This document shows, piece by piece, positions 1 through 9,128 of a DNA stretch of 64,000 nt (position 1 is the stretch's first letter; each line of letters opens with the position of its first letter). Where the stretch lies: contig JABGQA010000058.1 in NCBI GenBank assembly GCA_018644665.1, forward strand, positions 124,001-188,000. The letters are read 5' to 3'. A program made the translations under genes and the position numbers. Under the pieces are notes generated by a model, which was given only the letters and a program-made list of their open reading frames with translations, had not been told where the DNA came from and did no database searches. The DNA is from Candidatus Poribacteria bacterium. GTDB taxonomy: Bacteria; Poribacteria; WGA-4E; GCA-2687025.

Positions 1-177
1 GCGGTGATCGACCGCGACCGCGAGGCAGCGTTCCATGCGTGCGCCGTCGATCCGCTCGCGGCGGCAAGCGTGTCGCTGCCCGACATGCGCCGCATGTTCG
101 ATGAGCTGTGGGACGCCGAGCGCGAACTGCTCCGCTGGTTCGATGACGGTGAGATACCCGAGATCGCCGCGCCGTAG
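1..177 (+). CDS. C-terminal fragment of a GH4-like glycosidase (alpha-galactosidase/6-phospho-glycosidase type)
   Basis: Only the last 58 codons lie in the window. The frame is open from base 1 and stops with TAG at 175-177. The visible protein has the pattern ACAVDPLAAASVSLPDMRRM followed by a helix ending in ERELLRWF. This resembles the C-terminal helices of family 4 glycosidases, where a 'DP..AA.LSLDEI..M.DEL' segment closes the fold. GH4 enzymes are NAD- and metal-dependent, but those sites lie upstream and cannot be checked here. The assignment rests on this short segment alone. Confidence 0.55.
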   Translation, partial: AVIDRDREAAFHACAVDPLAAASVSLPDMRRMFDELWDAERELLRWFDDGEIPEIAAP

Positions 178-425
178 CGGCCCAAGCGGGCGGCTCTGCC
201 TCTGCCCGCGACCCACGCCTCGCACGGGGCCAGCGGGCCCGACCCCGGCCGCCCAGGACAGGCCGACCTGGGAGCGGTCGCCTGGGTCCGGGCCGCGCCA
301 CAATGCACGCATCCCTGGTTGGACAGCGTGCGCCGCACCGTATGTCATCGTGACGCGGCTCCCGGTTCCGTCGCCACCCGCTACCACACCGTGGCGCTGT
401 CGCCCCATGGAGGATGTCCTAGCCA

Positions 426-1163
426 ATGCAACACGCAGTACCGATACTCCCCATCGGCTCGTACGCCGACGCTGTGGCGTACTACGTTGACGGGCTGGGC
501 TTTGGCATCAACTGGGAGAACCGGCCTTACCCGCAGTCGCCGCTGTACATGGAAATCGAGAGGGACGGACTCTATCTCCACTTGTCTGAGCACGCTGGCG
601 ATATGGTCAAGGTCGCGTGCCACGCGTACATCGACAACTTGCCAATTCTGGTCGAAGAGTGGCGGGCGAGACGCCCTGGCCTCGTCGGGGAGGTCGAGGA
701 GACGCCCTGGAACGCGCTCACGGTCGGGTTGGGCGACCCGTTCGGGAACCACTTGCAGCTCCAGCAGAACCTACCGGCGAAGGGGCGACAGGAAGCACAG
801 AGGACGATTCCCACGTTCCGCGTCCACTCCTACGACGAGGCGATCGCGTACTACGTCGAGTGGCTTGGGTTTGTGGTCGACTGGGAATGGCGGCACGAGC
901 CGGGCTTCCCGGTCTACATGCAGATATCGCGAGATGGGTTGGGCCTCCACCTCTCGGAACATCCACACCCAGCGTTCGGCGCGACGTGCCTGATGCGAGT
1001 TCGCGACGTAGGCGCATTGGTCAGCGAGTGGCGGGACAGGGACGCGGAGTTCGGCGGAGAGGCGGAGTCAATGCCGTGGGGCGCTCTGGTTGTCGCGTTC
1101 GACGACCCGGGCGGCAACAACCTACGGTTCCAACAGAGCATCGACGTTGGGACCCACGCGTAG
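426..1163 (+). CDS. Tandem two-domain VOC (glyoxalase/bleomycin-resistance superfamily) protein
   Basis: This 245-aa protein is two copies of one VOC half-module in a row. Each copy runs from a 'DAVAYYVDGLGF' or 'EAIAYYVEWLGF' start through 'YMEIERDGLYLHLSEH' or 'YMQISRDGLGLHLSEH' to 'DPFGNHLQLQQ' or 'DPGGNNLRFQQ'. Copy one covers about residues 4-118 and copy two about 125-240. Paired VOC modules normally form one metal-binding pocket, as in extradiol dioxygenases, glyoxalase I and drug-binding proteins. The substrate cannot be told from sequence. A GGAGG lies 12 nt before the ATG. It converges on the beta-lactamase-family gene that ends at 1179. Confidence 0.8.
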   Translation: MQHAVPILPIGSYADAVAYYVDGLGFGINWENRPYPQSPLYMEIERDGLYLHLSEHAGDMVKVACHAYIDNLPILVEEWRARRPGLVGEVEETPWNALTVGLGDPFGNHLQLQQNLPAKGRQEAQRTIPTFRVHSYDEAIAYYVEWLGFVVDWEWRHEPGFPVYMQISRDGLGLHLSEHPHPAFGATCLMRVRDVGALVSEWRDRDAEFGGEAESMPWGALVVAFDDPGGNNLRFQQSIDVGTHA

Positions 1164-1178
1164 CGCCCGGGTTCGAAG

Positions 1179-2243
1179 CTACCACACCGTGAACAGGCTC
1201 GACGAGAACGCGGGGTACTCGTAGCCCAAGACGGCTTCCACGACGCCCTGCGAGATGCCGTGTCCGTACGCGCTGTTCGTCATGACGACCACGCCACGTT
1301 TTTCAGCGCGCGAAGCCGCCACGAAGCACGTGTAGCTGGAGTTCTCGCCCCAGTGCCAGAACGTGTCGTGCCCGGCGGCGTCCATCAGTCCCCAACCTAG
1401 ACCCCACGAGATGCCCTCGTCGACGACCACCTGTGGCCGAAGAGACTCCCGCCACAGCGCCTCCGATACGAGGCCGTCGGATTCGACCGGCGACTCCAGC
1501 ATCGCGATGACGACGTTGGCGTACTCGGAGGACGTGGTGTGCAGGCTCGCGGCGACGTTCGCGGTGTCCGGCTTCCACTTCTCGGTGACCTCGCGTTCTC
1601 CGCCATGCCCGTCCGCGCACAGCGCCTCGAACCGGTCCTCCCAGACGAAGCTGGAAACGCTCATGCCCAGCGGCGTGAGCAGGGCATCCCGCAGCCATTC
1701 GTGCACGGGCCGGCCCGTCAGCGCTTCCGCCGCTCGCGAGAGGTACACGTACCCCTCGCCCGAGTATTGGAACTTGCTCCCCGGCTCGAAGGTCGTCTTC
1801 AGCGCGTCCTTCCCGCGCCAGTTCGGGAACCCGGACGCGTGCGACAAGGCGTGACGAACGGTGATCGCGGAAGCGCGCGGGTCGTCATCGGCGAACGGCG
1901 TCGGAACCACTTCGCTCAGCGGAGTGTCTAGTCCGATGCGTCCAGCGTCCACGAACTGTAGGAACGCGTGTGCGAACACCGGCTTTGTGAGCGACCCGGA
2001 CTCGAAGATAGTCGACGTGTCGACAGGCTCGTCGCCCCCCTTGGTCTTCACGCCGTACCCCCGGCTCCACGCTAGGCGCCCGTCGGCGATGAGCGCGACG
2101 GACGCCCCCGGAACTCGGCGCTCGGCGAGCAGCCGCGGTACCAGCCGGTCGAGTTCCTCGATGATGCGCGTCTCCCTCTCCAGCGCTGACGGGGCCGCAG
2201 AACCAAGGCGCGGGGTCAGCGCGCGTCCCTGAGCCTGGCCCAC
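1179..2243 (-). CDS. Serine beta-lactamase-family hydrolase (class C/esterase-like)
   Basis: Family motifs are in order. The nucleophile motif is SLTK (S84 to K87, counted from the GTG at 2243). The second is YSG at Y160, where class C enzymes have YxN. The third is HWG at 297-299, replacing KTG. HxG and YSG variants are typical of esterases and D-aminopeptidase-like members rather than true beta-lactamases, so antibiotic resistance is not implied. The fold ends at the C-terminus near 1179. The start is uncertain: the frame is open further upstream but overlaps the preceding gene. The first reasonable start is GTG at 2243, inside the last 28 bp of the upstream secreted-protein gene, which suggests translational coupling. 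No signal peptide is visible with this start. Confidence 0.75.
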   Translation of the reverse strand: MGQAQGRALTPRLGSAAPSALERETRIIEELDRLVPRLLAERRVPGASVALIADGRLAWSRGYGVKTKGGDEPVDTSTIFESGSLTKPVFAHAFLQFVDAGRIGLDTPLSEVVPTPFADDDPRASAITVRHALSHASGFPNWRGKDALKTTFEPGSKFQYSGEGYVYLSRAAEALTGRPVHEWLRDALLTPLGMSVSSFVWEDRFEALCADGHGGEREVTEKWKPDTANVAASLHTTSSEYANVVIAMLESPVESDGLVSEALWRESLRPQVVVDEGISWGLGWGLMDAAGHDTFWHWGENSSYTCFVAASRAEKRGVVVMTNSAYGHGISQGVVEAVLGYEYPAFSSSLFTVW

Positions 2244-2848
2244 TGCGTCGCGAGCTTCGCCCGGGGGTCGACCGCCTTGACACCTTCCGGCGGCCCGGTG
2301 AAGGAGATGTAGTCGATCTCCGCGACGATACCAGCGGCCGTGCCCGGATCGATGCGGAACACCTTCACGTCGTCGTCCTGCCAACCGCCGCGCTCCAGCT
2401 CCACCTCGACGTCCTGGAAGTCCGCGCCTGCGGGGATATCGATATTCTGACGCATCACCTCACCCCATGCGGCGTCGCCCATCGTGATGTAGTAGACCTG
2501 CCACGTCGCGGCCTGATTGATGCGCACGCTCATCGAAAGTGTGTTGTACGTTCCGCCGGGGAACGGCTCGTAGTTGGCGTTGTTCCAGTCTGCGCCGGGG
2601 AACATGTACGGGTCGTTTCCGAGCGACTCCGTCACCAAGACGCTGCGCGTTTCGCCAGCGCCGTCCTTCACTTCCTCGATCTCGAGGGGCAGTAGCTGAT
2701 TCTGCGCGCCCCAGTCGTCTAGTTCGTCTTCCGCATCGCCGCCGTCGAAGAGCCACTGCGGCACGAGGCCGTCCTGAGCCATCGCTAGGCTCGTTACCAG
2801 GCACATGATGCCCAACGCCACGCATGTGCGGTGGATCGCGGTTCGCAT
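2216..2848 (-). CDS. Secreted protein of unknown function with conserved AVDP C-terminal tail
   Basis: This 210-aa protein has a clear signal peptide (residues 1-24, hydrophobic core CVALGIMCLVTSLAMA, cleavage before QDG). An AGGGGAGA ribosome site precedes the ATG. The body is rich in beta-strand-like segments (TYNTLSMSVRINQAATWQVY, then a DVEVELERGG stretch), suggesting a carbohydrate-binding-like beta-sandwich. I do not recognise the family. The last 20 residues (AVDPRAKLATQWARLR) closely match the ends of the two LamG proteins at 47416-48213 and 53754-54521. The gene is followed immediately, with overlap, by the beta-lactamase-family hydrolase. Confidence 0.7.
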   Translation of the reverse strand: MRTAIHRTCVALGIMCLVTSLAMAQDGLVPQWLFDGGDAEDELDDWGAQNQLLPLEIEEVKDGAGETRSVLVTESLGNDPYMFPGADWNNANYEPFPGGTYNTLSMSVRINQAATWQVYYITMGDAAWGEVMRQNIDIPAGADFQDVEVELERGGWQDDDVKVFRIDPGTAAGIVAEIDYISFTGPPEGVKAVDPRAKLATQWARLRDAR

Positions 2849-3097
2849 TTCCGTCTCCCCTGTTGTCTGTCTCCGAGCGCGATCGCCGGTCCAAGCAGTC
2901 CAGACCAGGATACCGGAGCCATGGCTAACGGCAAAGGCCCGGAGACCGACTATAGGCGCAGTGACGCCTTGTGGGTCGCTGGACGCGAAGTCGTCGGGCA
3001 TGGCGCGCTAGGACCACGGCTGCTCCGTGCGCTGCCGAATGTCGACGCCGGCCTTCGGCCACCACCGTTCGCGGCCTGCGAGACTGCGTGCGACCAT

Positions 3098-4588
3098 CTA
3101 CAGATGATCGATCTGCTTGGCCTGCGGCCGGCCTTTCGACCCGTGGAGATAGGGGTTGTGCGACCACCGCATCGGCGACGTTCGCGATCGGTCGCGCTTG
3201 TAGCCGGAGTTGTAGTAGGTGCTCGTGGCCAGCCAGTCGAGAAGGCGGAGCAGCAACTCGTTCCTGACGGCCGCGTAGGCGTCATCGCTCCAGCGGTTCC
3301 ACAGTTCTCCCGGGTCCTCCGTGAGATCGTAAAACTCGCCCTCCTCCTGGCCGATGTAGTAAACGAGCTTGTGCGCCGTCCCGCGCATCATGATCTGGTA
3401 GTTGTCCTCGCAGAAGACGAACTCGCGAGGCTGGATCGCCTCACCGTCCAGGTACGGCCGCAACGAGCGCCCCTCCATGTACGACGGGATGTCGACGCCC
3501 GCGGCCTCCAAGATCGTCGGGCCGAGGTCCATGAGCGAGACGAGGTCCGTCACGTCGCGGCGTGACCGTTCCTCGCCCGGCCGCCACACGATCAGCGGAA
3601 CGTGCGTGATGGGGTCGTACATGAGCCACTTGTACGCGAGTCCGTGGTCGCCCAAGAGCTCGCCGTGGTCGGAGCAGAAGATCACGACGCTGTTGTCGAG
3701 GTAGCCGCGAGCGTCGAGCGCATCGATGACCTCGCCGATCTTCTCGTCCACGGTCGTGATGTTCGCGTAGTAGTGACGTCGCATGCGCGCGATGTCGGCG
3801 TCCGATGCGCCGCGCAGATCGATCTGCGATTCGTGGCCCGTGGTGGCGTGCATGTCGAGGTGCGCGAGATGTTGCGGGGGCTTCTCCTCAAGTTCCCCCG
3901 GGCGAGTCACCGCCGGTGGAACGTCCGCGTCGGCGTACATGTCGAGATGTCGCGCGAGCGGGTCCCACGGCTCGTGCGGACCGGCAAAGCCTACCTGCAG
4001 GAAGAACGGGCCTGACCCGCGGTAGTTCTCCGCCCACGCGACGGCCGAATCCCCGATGAACACATCGCTGTGGAAGCGCTCCTCGTGATGCCACGGAACG
4101 CCCTGATGCTTCGAGAGCCAGTCTGGGTCGGTCGTGTTCCGGTCGTTCGGGCGCTCGATTCCGTGCAGGGAGAGGAACCGTCCCCAATCGTCGTCGACGC
4201 CCCCGCTCGCCAGGTTCTTGTTCGTCGGGTTCTCGACGATGACGCGCTCATGGAACCCCCCGGGAACGTCGCGCGGCGTGAAGTGCATCTTGCCGATGTT
4301 CACGCACCGGTAGCCGCCTTCGGCCAGGTCCTGGACCCAGTTGCGATGGTTCGCCCACGGCTGAAACGTGTAGACGCCCGTCGTGTGCGGGTACATGCCG
4401 GTGAAGATCGCCGCACGCGACGCGACGCACGTGGCCCCGGGACAGTACGCCTGCCGGAACGAGACGCCTTCGCGCGCCAGACGGTCGATGTTGGGGGTGA
4501 CCATGTGGTCGTGTCCCCACGCGCCGACCGTGTCGAACCGCTGCTGGTCCGTCATAATCAGGATGATGTTCGGCCGTTCGGGCGGCAT
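3098..4588 (-). CDS. Type I (formylglycine) sulfatase
   Basis: This 496-aa alkaline-phosphatase-superfamily sulfatase begins PNIILIMTDQQRFD, which provides the first metal ligands (D14 and neighbours). The activation motif is CVASR at residues 54-58. The cysteine would be oxidised to formylglycine. The usual proline of CxPSR is alanine here, a tolerated variant. The second metal site is the FCSDHGELLGDHG segment. It should hydrolyse sulfate esters, probably on a polysaccharide or glycan. No export signal is visible at the chosen ATG, and no formylglycine-generating enzyme is in the window. It is divergent from the acetyltransferase at 4725. Confidence 0.92.
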   Translation of the reverse strand: MPPERPNIILIMTDQQRFDTVGAWGHDHMVTPNIDRLAREGVSFRQAYCPGATCVASRAAIFTGMYPHTTGVYTFQPWANHRNWVQDLAEGGYRCVNIGKMHFTPRDVPGGFHERVIVENPTNKNLASGGVDDDWGRFLSLHGIERPNDRNTTDPDWLSKHQGVPWHHEERFHSDVFIGDSAVAWAENYRGSGPFFLQVGFAGPHEPWDPLARHLDMYADADVPPAVTRPGELEEKPPQHLAHLDMHATTGHESQIDLRGASDADIARMRRHYYANITTVDEKIGEVIDALDARGYLDNSVVIFCSDHGELLGDHGLAYKWLMYDPITHVPLIVWRPGEERSRRDVTDLVSLMDLGPTILEAAGVDIPSYMEGRSLRPYLDGEAIQPREFVFCEDNYQIMMRGTAHKLVYYIGQEEGEFYDLTEDPGELWNRWSDDAYAAVRNELLLRLLDWLATSTYYNSGYKRDRSRTSPMRWSHNPYLHGSKGRPQAKQIDHL

Positions 4589-4724
4589 GGAATGGTCTCC
4601 GAGCGGGCGTCAGGGCAGGCGGCGCGTCCGCACATCATCGGATGGATTCGGCACGGCATCAAACACCGGCACGGTCTCAGGCGCGACAACGCCCGGCCGA
4701 TCCGTCCACCGCGAGGGTGACCCG

Positions 4725-5222
4725 ATGGCGAGCAGCTTTGAGATACGCGCCGCAGTCGTCGACGACGTCGCCACGCTGCTGACGCTCGTCAGAGAGCTGG
4801 CCGAGTACGAGCGTCTCTCGCAGCACGTCCACGCGACCGAGGAATCACTACGAGAGTCCATGTTCGGCTCGCGCCCCTACGCCGAGGCAATCATCGCCTG
4901 CGCCGACGGGGAGTCCGTGGGGATGGCCGTGTACTTCCACACGTTCTCCACGTTCCTCGGCAAACCGGGTCTGTACCTGGAGGATCTGTACGTCCGAGAG
5001 CCGCATCGCCGCCGTGGGTACGGGGACGCCCTGCTCAGGTACGTCGCGCGGATCGCGCTGGAGCGCGGATGCGGGCGGCTGGAATGGGCAGCCTTGGACT
5101 GGAACGCGCCCGCCGTGCAGTTCTACACGGATCTGGGAGCTGAACCCCTCGACGACTGGACGACGTACCGCGTCACCGAGGATACCCTGCGCCAGCTGGC
5201 GGGGGCCTTTGACAGGGCGTAG
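4725..5222 (+). CDS. GNAT-family N-acetyltransferase (SSAT/diamine acetyltransferase-like)
   Basis: The 165-aa protein is a single GNAT domain. The acetyl-CoA loop is in YLEDLYVREPHRRRGYGDAL (RxxGxG type), followed by WAALDWNAPAVQFYTDLGAE, the usual GNAT C-terminal strand and helix. The GxYLEDLYV and WNxxAxxFY patterns are those of spermidine/spermine, thialysine and diamine acetyltransferases, so a small polyamine or amino-acid-like amine is the likely substrate. The start at 4725 is set by the GAGGGTGA just upstream. A longer open frame before it has no family similarity. The gene converges on the DUF202 gene with a 5-bp gap. Confidence 0.85.
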   Translation: MASSFEIRAAVVDDVATLLTLVRELAEYERLSQHVHATEESLRESMFGSRPYAEAIIACADGESVGMAVYFHTFSTFLGKPGLYLEDLYVREPHRRRGYGDALLRYVARIALERGCGRLEWAALDWNAPAVQFYTDLGAEPLDDWTTYRVTEDTLRQLAGAFDRA

Positions 5223-5227
5223 ACGCG

Positions 5228-5572
5228 TCAGATGTGGTAGTGCTGGCGGCCGAGGGGAATCGAGTCCGCTTCTTCGCGTTCCTTCTCCGACTGCTTGCCG
5301 ATGCTGTGCATGAGTCGGCGCATCTTCATGTAGCGGTAGATGCCGAACGCCATCAAGGGGATGGCGGCCGCGATGAACGACCAACCGACGATCTCAATCC
5401 ACAACGCGTCAAAGAACTTCGTGAACGATATGCCCGCCACGACAAGCGTGAGTGAGGTGCGGATGTACGAGAGAAAGGTCCGCTCGTTCGACAGGGCCGT
5501 ACGGTCCACCGCGAGGTGGTCCCGCAGGATCAGCTTCTCGTCTCCGACGCCGTCGTAGGGACTGGCGGCCAT
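5228..5572 (-). CDS. DUF202-family small membrane protein
   Basis: This 114-aa protein contains the DUF202 signature: LAVDRTALSNERTFLSYIRT, then two hydrophobic helices (about residues 40-60 and 65-85), and a charged cytoplasmic tail. The ExTxLxxxRT motif before the first helix is diagnostic. The function of these inner-membrane proteins is not well established; some relate to the yidH/VTC accessory domains. The chosen ATG (5572) is preceded by GGAACGAA. The superoxide dismutase gene lies just upstream on the same strand, 62 bp away, so co-transcription is possible. Confidence 0.85.
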   Translation of the reverse strand: MAASPYDGVGDEKLILRDHLAVDRTALSNERTFLSYIRTSLTLVVAGISFTKFFDALWIEIVGWSFIAAAIPLMAFGIYRYMKMRRLMHSIGKQSEKEREEADSIPLGRQHYHI

Positions 5573-5634
5573 TTCGTTCCTCGCCGCTGTAGGCGAGGCG
5601 GCGGACGCTCCGCGCCACCTCGCCCGAGCGAGCG

Positions 5635-6210
5635 CTACTTGGTGTTCGCGATGCCTATCACGCCGCAACCTATCCGCGCGCCTGCGTTTCCGGTGGGCTG
5701 ACCGTAGTCGTCGGGCAACGCGTGGACGATCACGCCGCGACCGAGTATCGGGTGCATGTCGCCGCCGACGGATATGCCATGGAAGACCGTGTGGAGATCC
5801 GCGTTGCCGTCCGCGTCCGCCTCGATGTTGCCCAGGTCGCCCGCGTGGCGCTTGTCCGCGCCCGGCTCGCCGTGGTGCCCAACGTCCGCGGGGTCGTAGT
5901 GCCCGCCGGCGCTCTTGCCGTCGGGGGAGCTGCAGTCGCCGAACTGATGGATGTGGAAGCCGTGTTTCGCGTTCGGCGTCAGCCCGTGCAGATGCGCCGC
6001 GACCTGCACCTCGCCGCCGCCGTTGTCCGTGAAGGTCACCGTGCCGGCGGCGCTGTTGCCCTCGGTCGGGTGAATCACCGCGATCGCGTTCTTGACGGAC
6101 GCCAATCCGGTCTCGTGGTGCTCGCTGCGTACCGTGCGCGGCGCCAACGCCACATAGCCGATCGCCAGCAGCGCGACCCCGGGTAGTAGCACACGTAATG
6201 GTCGGAACAT
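5635..6210 (-). CDS. sodC: Cu/Zn superoxide dismutase, exported or membrane-anchored
   Basis: The 191-aa protein converts superoxide to hydrogen peroxide and oxygen in the cell envelope. Metal ligands are visible: H86 and H88 in GFHIHQFGD, H104 in GGHYDP, the H113/H122/D125 loop (HAGD) and a late histidine in IVHALPDD. C93 and C182 would form the conserved disulfide. Residues 5-23 are a hydrophobic signal or anchor segment. The ATG at 6210 follows AAAGGA. An upstream frame extension is rejected because the signal sequence begins here. Confidence 0.95.
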   Translation of the reverse strand: MFRPLRVLLPGVALLAIGYVALAPRTVRSEHHETGLASVKNAIAVIHPTEGNSAAGTVTFTDNGGGEVQVAAHLHGLTPNAKHGFHIHQFGDCSSPDGKSAGGHYDPADVGHHGEPGADKRHAGDLGNIEADADGNADLHTVFHGISVGGDMHPILGRGVIVHALPDDYGQPTGNAGARIGCGVIGIANTK

Positions 6211-6450
6211 GCGTGGTCCTTTCTCGTCTCGCCTAGCCTCACCTTCGGCCCCGGGAGGGCCGCCTCCTACGTCTATGGTCGCACAGAACATGGCGGGTTA
6301 TAAGGCGACCTCGGCCACTACGAGGGTAGTTCATCGTCTATGGTTTAGGTTGGCGCACCTTTGTGCCGGCACGACCTTGCTCCCGGCGTACGCGCGCTGT
6401 ATCACCGCGGACGCTTGGGCGTCCCTCCAACCTCGACCCAAGGCGACCGC

Positions 6451-8400
6451 ATGCGCCGCCCGTCAGTCATCGTGAAGCCGGAGAGTCAACCGAGACCGCA
6501 GCCCCGAATCCGCGCGGCCGTGATGCCTCTCGGCGCCATCCTGGTGGTTGCCAACACGTACTGGATCGGGATGGAGAGCGAGGTCGCGTACTCGCTCTTC
6601 ACGCTCGTCAATCCTTTCCTGAACGCCATCTTCACGCTCCTCATGCTCATCATCGCCAACGCCTTCCTGACGCGCCACCGACCGACGTGGGCGTTGAACG
6701 CCGGGGAGCTGCTGATCATCTACGTGATGGTCACCGCCGTGTCGACCATATCGGGCGCGACGATGATGACGAGCCTCCTCGGGACGCTGGCGCATCCGTA
6801 CTGGTTCGCGGACGCCGAGAACGAGTGGCGGTCGCTCTTCTGGCCGCACATCCCGGACTGGTTCACGGTCTCCGACGAGTCGGCGTTGCGTGGGTACTTC
6901 GAAGGCGAGAGCACGCTGTACACGCCCGCGCATCTGCGGGCGTGGGCGCTGCCGGTGCTCGTGTGGTCCGGCGTGACGGTGTGCCTCTATGTGTCGCTGC
7001 TGTGCCTGACGGCGTTGGTCCGTAGGCAGTGGATCGAGCGCGAGAAGCTGACGTACCCCGTCACCGCGCTCCCGCTGGCGATGACCACGGGTCAGACGTT
7101 TTTCAACACGAAGCTGATGTGGCTCGGGTTCGGCATAGCGGCGGGAATCCGCGCCCTCGCAACCGCGCACGACTTCATCCCCTCCCTGCCCAGCGTGCCG
7201 TTCGGCCTCCGTCTCGACGCGTACCTCACCGAGAAGCCGTGGAACGCGATGGGCTTCCTCTGGATGTCGTACAACCCCGCCATCGTGGGTCTCACGTACT
7301 TCATACCGTTGGGGCTGTCGTTCTCGTGCTGGTTCTTCTTCTGGCTGACGCGATGGGAGCGCGTGGTCGCGAGCCTGTTCGGGTGGCGTGAGTTGTATCT
7401 GGACGAGCGGGCCACCGGCGCGTGGCTTGGGATCGGGCTCCTGGCCGTGTGGATGTCGCGGCGGCATCTCGTGGCCGTGGCGCGTCATGTAACCAATGGG
7501 CCGAAGCTCGACGAGACCGACGAACCCCTGCCGTTCCGGGTGACAGTGGGCATCCTCGCCGCGTCGGTCGTCGGCGTGGTGGTGTTCTGCTCGCTGGCGG
7601 GGATGGCCCTGTGGGTCGTGGTGGGGTTCTTCACCATCTTCTACGCGTTGGCCATTGCGCTGGCCCGCGTGCGCGCGGAACTCGGCCCGCCGTACCACGA
7701 GCTGATCCGCATCAACCCGCGCGAGTTCATGGTGGACACGTTCGGGTCACGACTGCTGCGCGCCCCAAACCTCATGGGGATGACGTTCCTCTACGGGTAC
7801 AACCGCTGCAACCGGGCGCACCCGATGCCTGCCCAGATCGAGGCGTTCAAGATGGCGGAGCGATCGGGGACGAGCCCGCGTCGCGTCTTCCAGGCGATCG
7901 TGGTGGCGACAATCGTCGGCGCGGTCGCGACGTTCTGGGCGTACCTCGATATCACCTACCGCTACGGGGTAACCGGCACGCTCAACGGGTGGATACGCCA
8001 CTCCGGCTGGGAGAGCTTCCGGCCTCTCCAGGGATGGATTCAGAATCCCCAGGCCCCGGACGGGGTGAGAACGACGTTCATGTGGCTCGGGTTCGCGTTC
8101 GTGTCCGCTCTGTACGTGCTCCGCGCGCGGTTTGTGTGGTGGCCGCTGCACCCGTCGGGGTACGTGCTGTCGGGCGCGGCGTGGGGCGGGATGATCTACT
8201 TCTGGTTCCCGGTGATGGTGAGTTGGCTCATCAAGTGGCTGCTCATCAAACAGCGTGGGCTGGGCGCGTACCGGAAGGGCATCCCGTTCTTCCTGGGTCT
8301 CATCCTGGGGGAGTACCTGCTCAGGGCCGGCATCAGCCTGACGAGTCTCATCTTCCACATCGACATGCCGTCGAAGGTTGGCGGCATCACAGGTTGGTGA
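6451..8400 (+). CDS. Large polytopic membrane protein (DUF6785/DUF6784-like)
   Basis: This 649-aa protein has about a dozen hydrophobic helices, starting at LGAILVVANTYWIGM and ending with FFLGLILGEYLLRAGISL. Between helices are conserved-looking cytoplasmic stretches such as RRQWIEREKLTYPVTALPLA and RAELGPPYHELIRINPREF. The pattern suggests a transporter related to OPT-type permeases; to my knowledge it matches the DUF6785/DUF6784 proteins common in Poribacteria and Armatimonadota. No substrate can be proposed. The ATG at 6451 has an AAGGCGA site. An upstream in-frame start at 6361 lacks a ribosome site. It is divergent from sodC. Confidence 0.75.
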   Translation: MRRPSVIVKPESQPRPQPRIRAAVMPLGAILVVANTYWIGMESEVAYSLFTLVNPFLNAIFTLLMLIIANAFLTRHRPTWALNAGELLIIYVMVTAVSTISGATMMTSLLGTLAHPYWFADAENEWRSLFWPHIPDWFTVSDESALRGYFEGESTLYTPAHLRAWALPVLVWSGVTVCLYVSLLCLTALVRRQWIEREKLTYPVTALPLAMTTGQTFFNTKLMWLGFGIAAGIRALATAHDFIPSLPSVPFGLRLDAYLTEKPWNAMGFLWMSYNPAIVGLTYFIPLGLSFSCWFFFWLTRWERVVASLFGWRELYLDERATGAWLGIGLLAVWMSRRHLVAVARHVTNGPKLDETDEPLPFRVTVGILAASVVGVVVFCSLAGMALWVVVGFFTIFYALAIALARVRAELGPPYHELIRINPREFMVDTFGSRLLRAPNLMGMTFLYGYNRCNRAHPMPAQIEAFKMAERSGTSPRRVFQAIVVATIVGAVATFWAYLDITYRYGVTGTLNGWIRHSGWESFRPLQGWIQNPQAPDGVRTTFMWLGFAFVSALYVLRARFVWWPLHPSGYVLSGAAWGGMIYFWFPVMVSWLIKWLLIKQRGLGAYRKGIPFFLGLILGEYLLRAGISLTSLIFHIDMPSKVGGITGW

Positions 8401-8411
8401 CGCGTCGAACG

Positions 8412-8957
8412 TCAGGCCGAGGCCTCGAGTATCGCCGGCATCAGCACCCGAAACTGCTCCGGCAGGTAGCCGAAGTAGACCGCCGTGATGATGTTCCCAT
8501 CGCGAACGCACGGCTCGTCGACGAAGATGCCGCCAGCGTTCTTGACGTCATCGGACATGGCGCGCGGGCAGGTGATGCGTCGCCCATCGACCACGCCAGC
8601 CGAGACGAGTATCCACTGCGCGTGGCAGATCGCGGTCACGATGCGGCCGTCCTCCACGGCCTCGCGGACGAGTTGCAGGGCCGGGCGGTGTGCGCGCAAC
8701 TCCAGCGGTGCGAAGATGCCACCCGGCAGGTAGACGACATCCGGCCCCCACTCCGCCGCCTGTTCGACCGTGTGTGTGACCTCGGCGGGCAGCCCGTCCT
8801 TGCCGTGCCGCCCCTCACCGTAGACCGTGCGAACGCGCGGCCCGGCGACCATGACGTCGGCGCCCTCTTCCCGGAAGCGATAGTACGGGAACCAGAACTC
8901 GTGGTCGTGATAGCCGTCGCTGATGAGGATGGCGATCTTGCGGCCTTGGAGTCGCAT
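8412..8957 (-). CDS. DJ-1/PfpI-family protein (glutamine amidotransferase-like)
   Basis: This 181-aa protein has the PfpI fold: KIAILISDGYHDHEFWFPYY at the start with acidic residue E20, then the nucleophile elbow VTAICHAQWIL with C111 and H112. Relatives are intracellular peptidases, deglycases or chaperones (PfpI, YhbO). Which activity applies here is not decidable. The AxCH motif and hexamer-type spacing point to the PfpI branch rather than human DJ-1-like proteins. A GGAG lies before the ATG at 8957. It diverges from the Rieske gene across a 171-bp intergenic region. Confidence 0.85.
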   Translation of the reverse strand: MRLQGRKIAILISDGYHDHEFWFPYYRFREEGADVMVAGPRVRTVYGEGRHGKDGLPAEVTHTVEQAAEWGPDVVYLPGGIFAPLELRAHRPALQLVREAVEDGRIVTAICHAQWILVSAGVVDGRRITCPRAMSDDVKNAGGIFVDEPCVRDGNIITAVYFGYLPEQFRVLMPAILEASA

Positions 8958-9052
8958 GTGGGTGCTCCTGCGGGGGGATCGCGGCGGCTCGTCGCGTGAG
9001 GATGTCGCCAGACTAGCACGCCTAACGCGCGCCCGGGTAGCGGGATCGACGC

Positions 9053-9082
9053 TTGACACTATCCGAGGCGCGCCCTTACAAC
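9053..9082 (+). promoter_or_regulatory. Probable sigma70-type promoter for the Rieske gene
   Basis: A perfect -35 hexamer TTGACA (9053-9058) is followed 18 bp later by TACAAC (9077-9082), a 4/6 match to the -10 box. Predicted transcription would start about 40 bp before the ATG at 9129. Confidence 0.45.
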
Positions 9083-9128
9083 GTGCGTGGAGGCATTGGC
9101 CCGGCAGGGCCGCTTGGGAGGCAGACTT

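Noticed and set aside
1165..1192. GGTTCGAAGC, similar to a tRNA T-loop
   Set aside because: The flanking five-base stems do not pair, and no acceptor or anticodon arm can be built around it.
1179..2384. Antibiotic resistance role for the beta-lactamase-family protein
   Set aside because: It has YSG and HWG in place of YxN and KTG, a pattern of esterases and peptidases, and no regulator or mobile element is nearby.
6271..6341. The 10-mer CGTCTATGGT occurring twice, about 60 bp apart, between sodC and the membrane protein gene
   Set aside because: Two copies are not enough to call an operator. No symmetry and no adjacent regulator support it.
6463..7698. Minus-strand 411-codon open frame opposite the membrane protein gene
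   Set aside because: Composition (Arg/His/Glu-rich low complexity) and lack of any family match show it is a mirror of the plus-strand transmembrane coding sequence.
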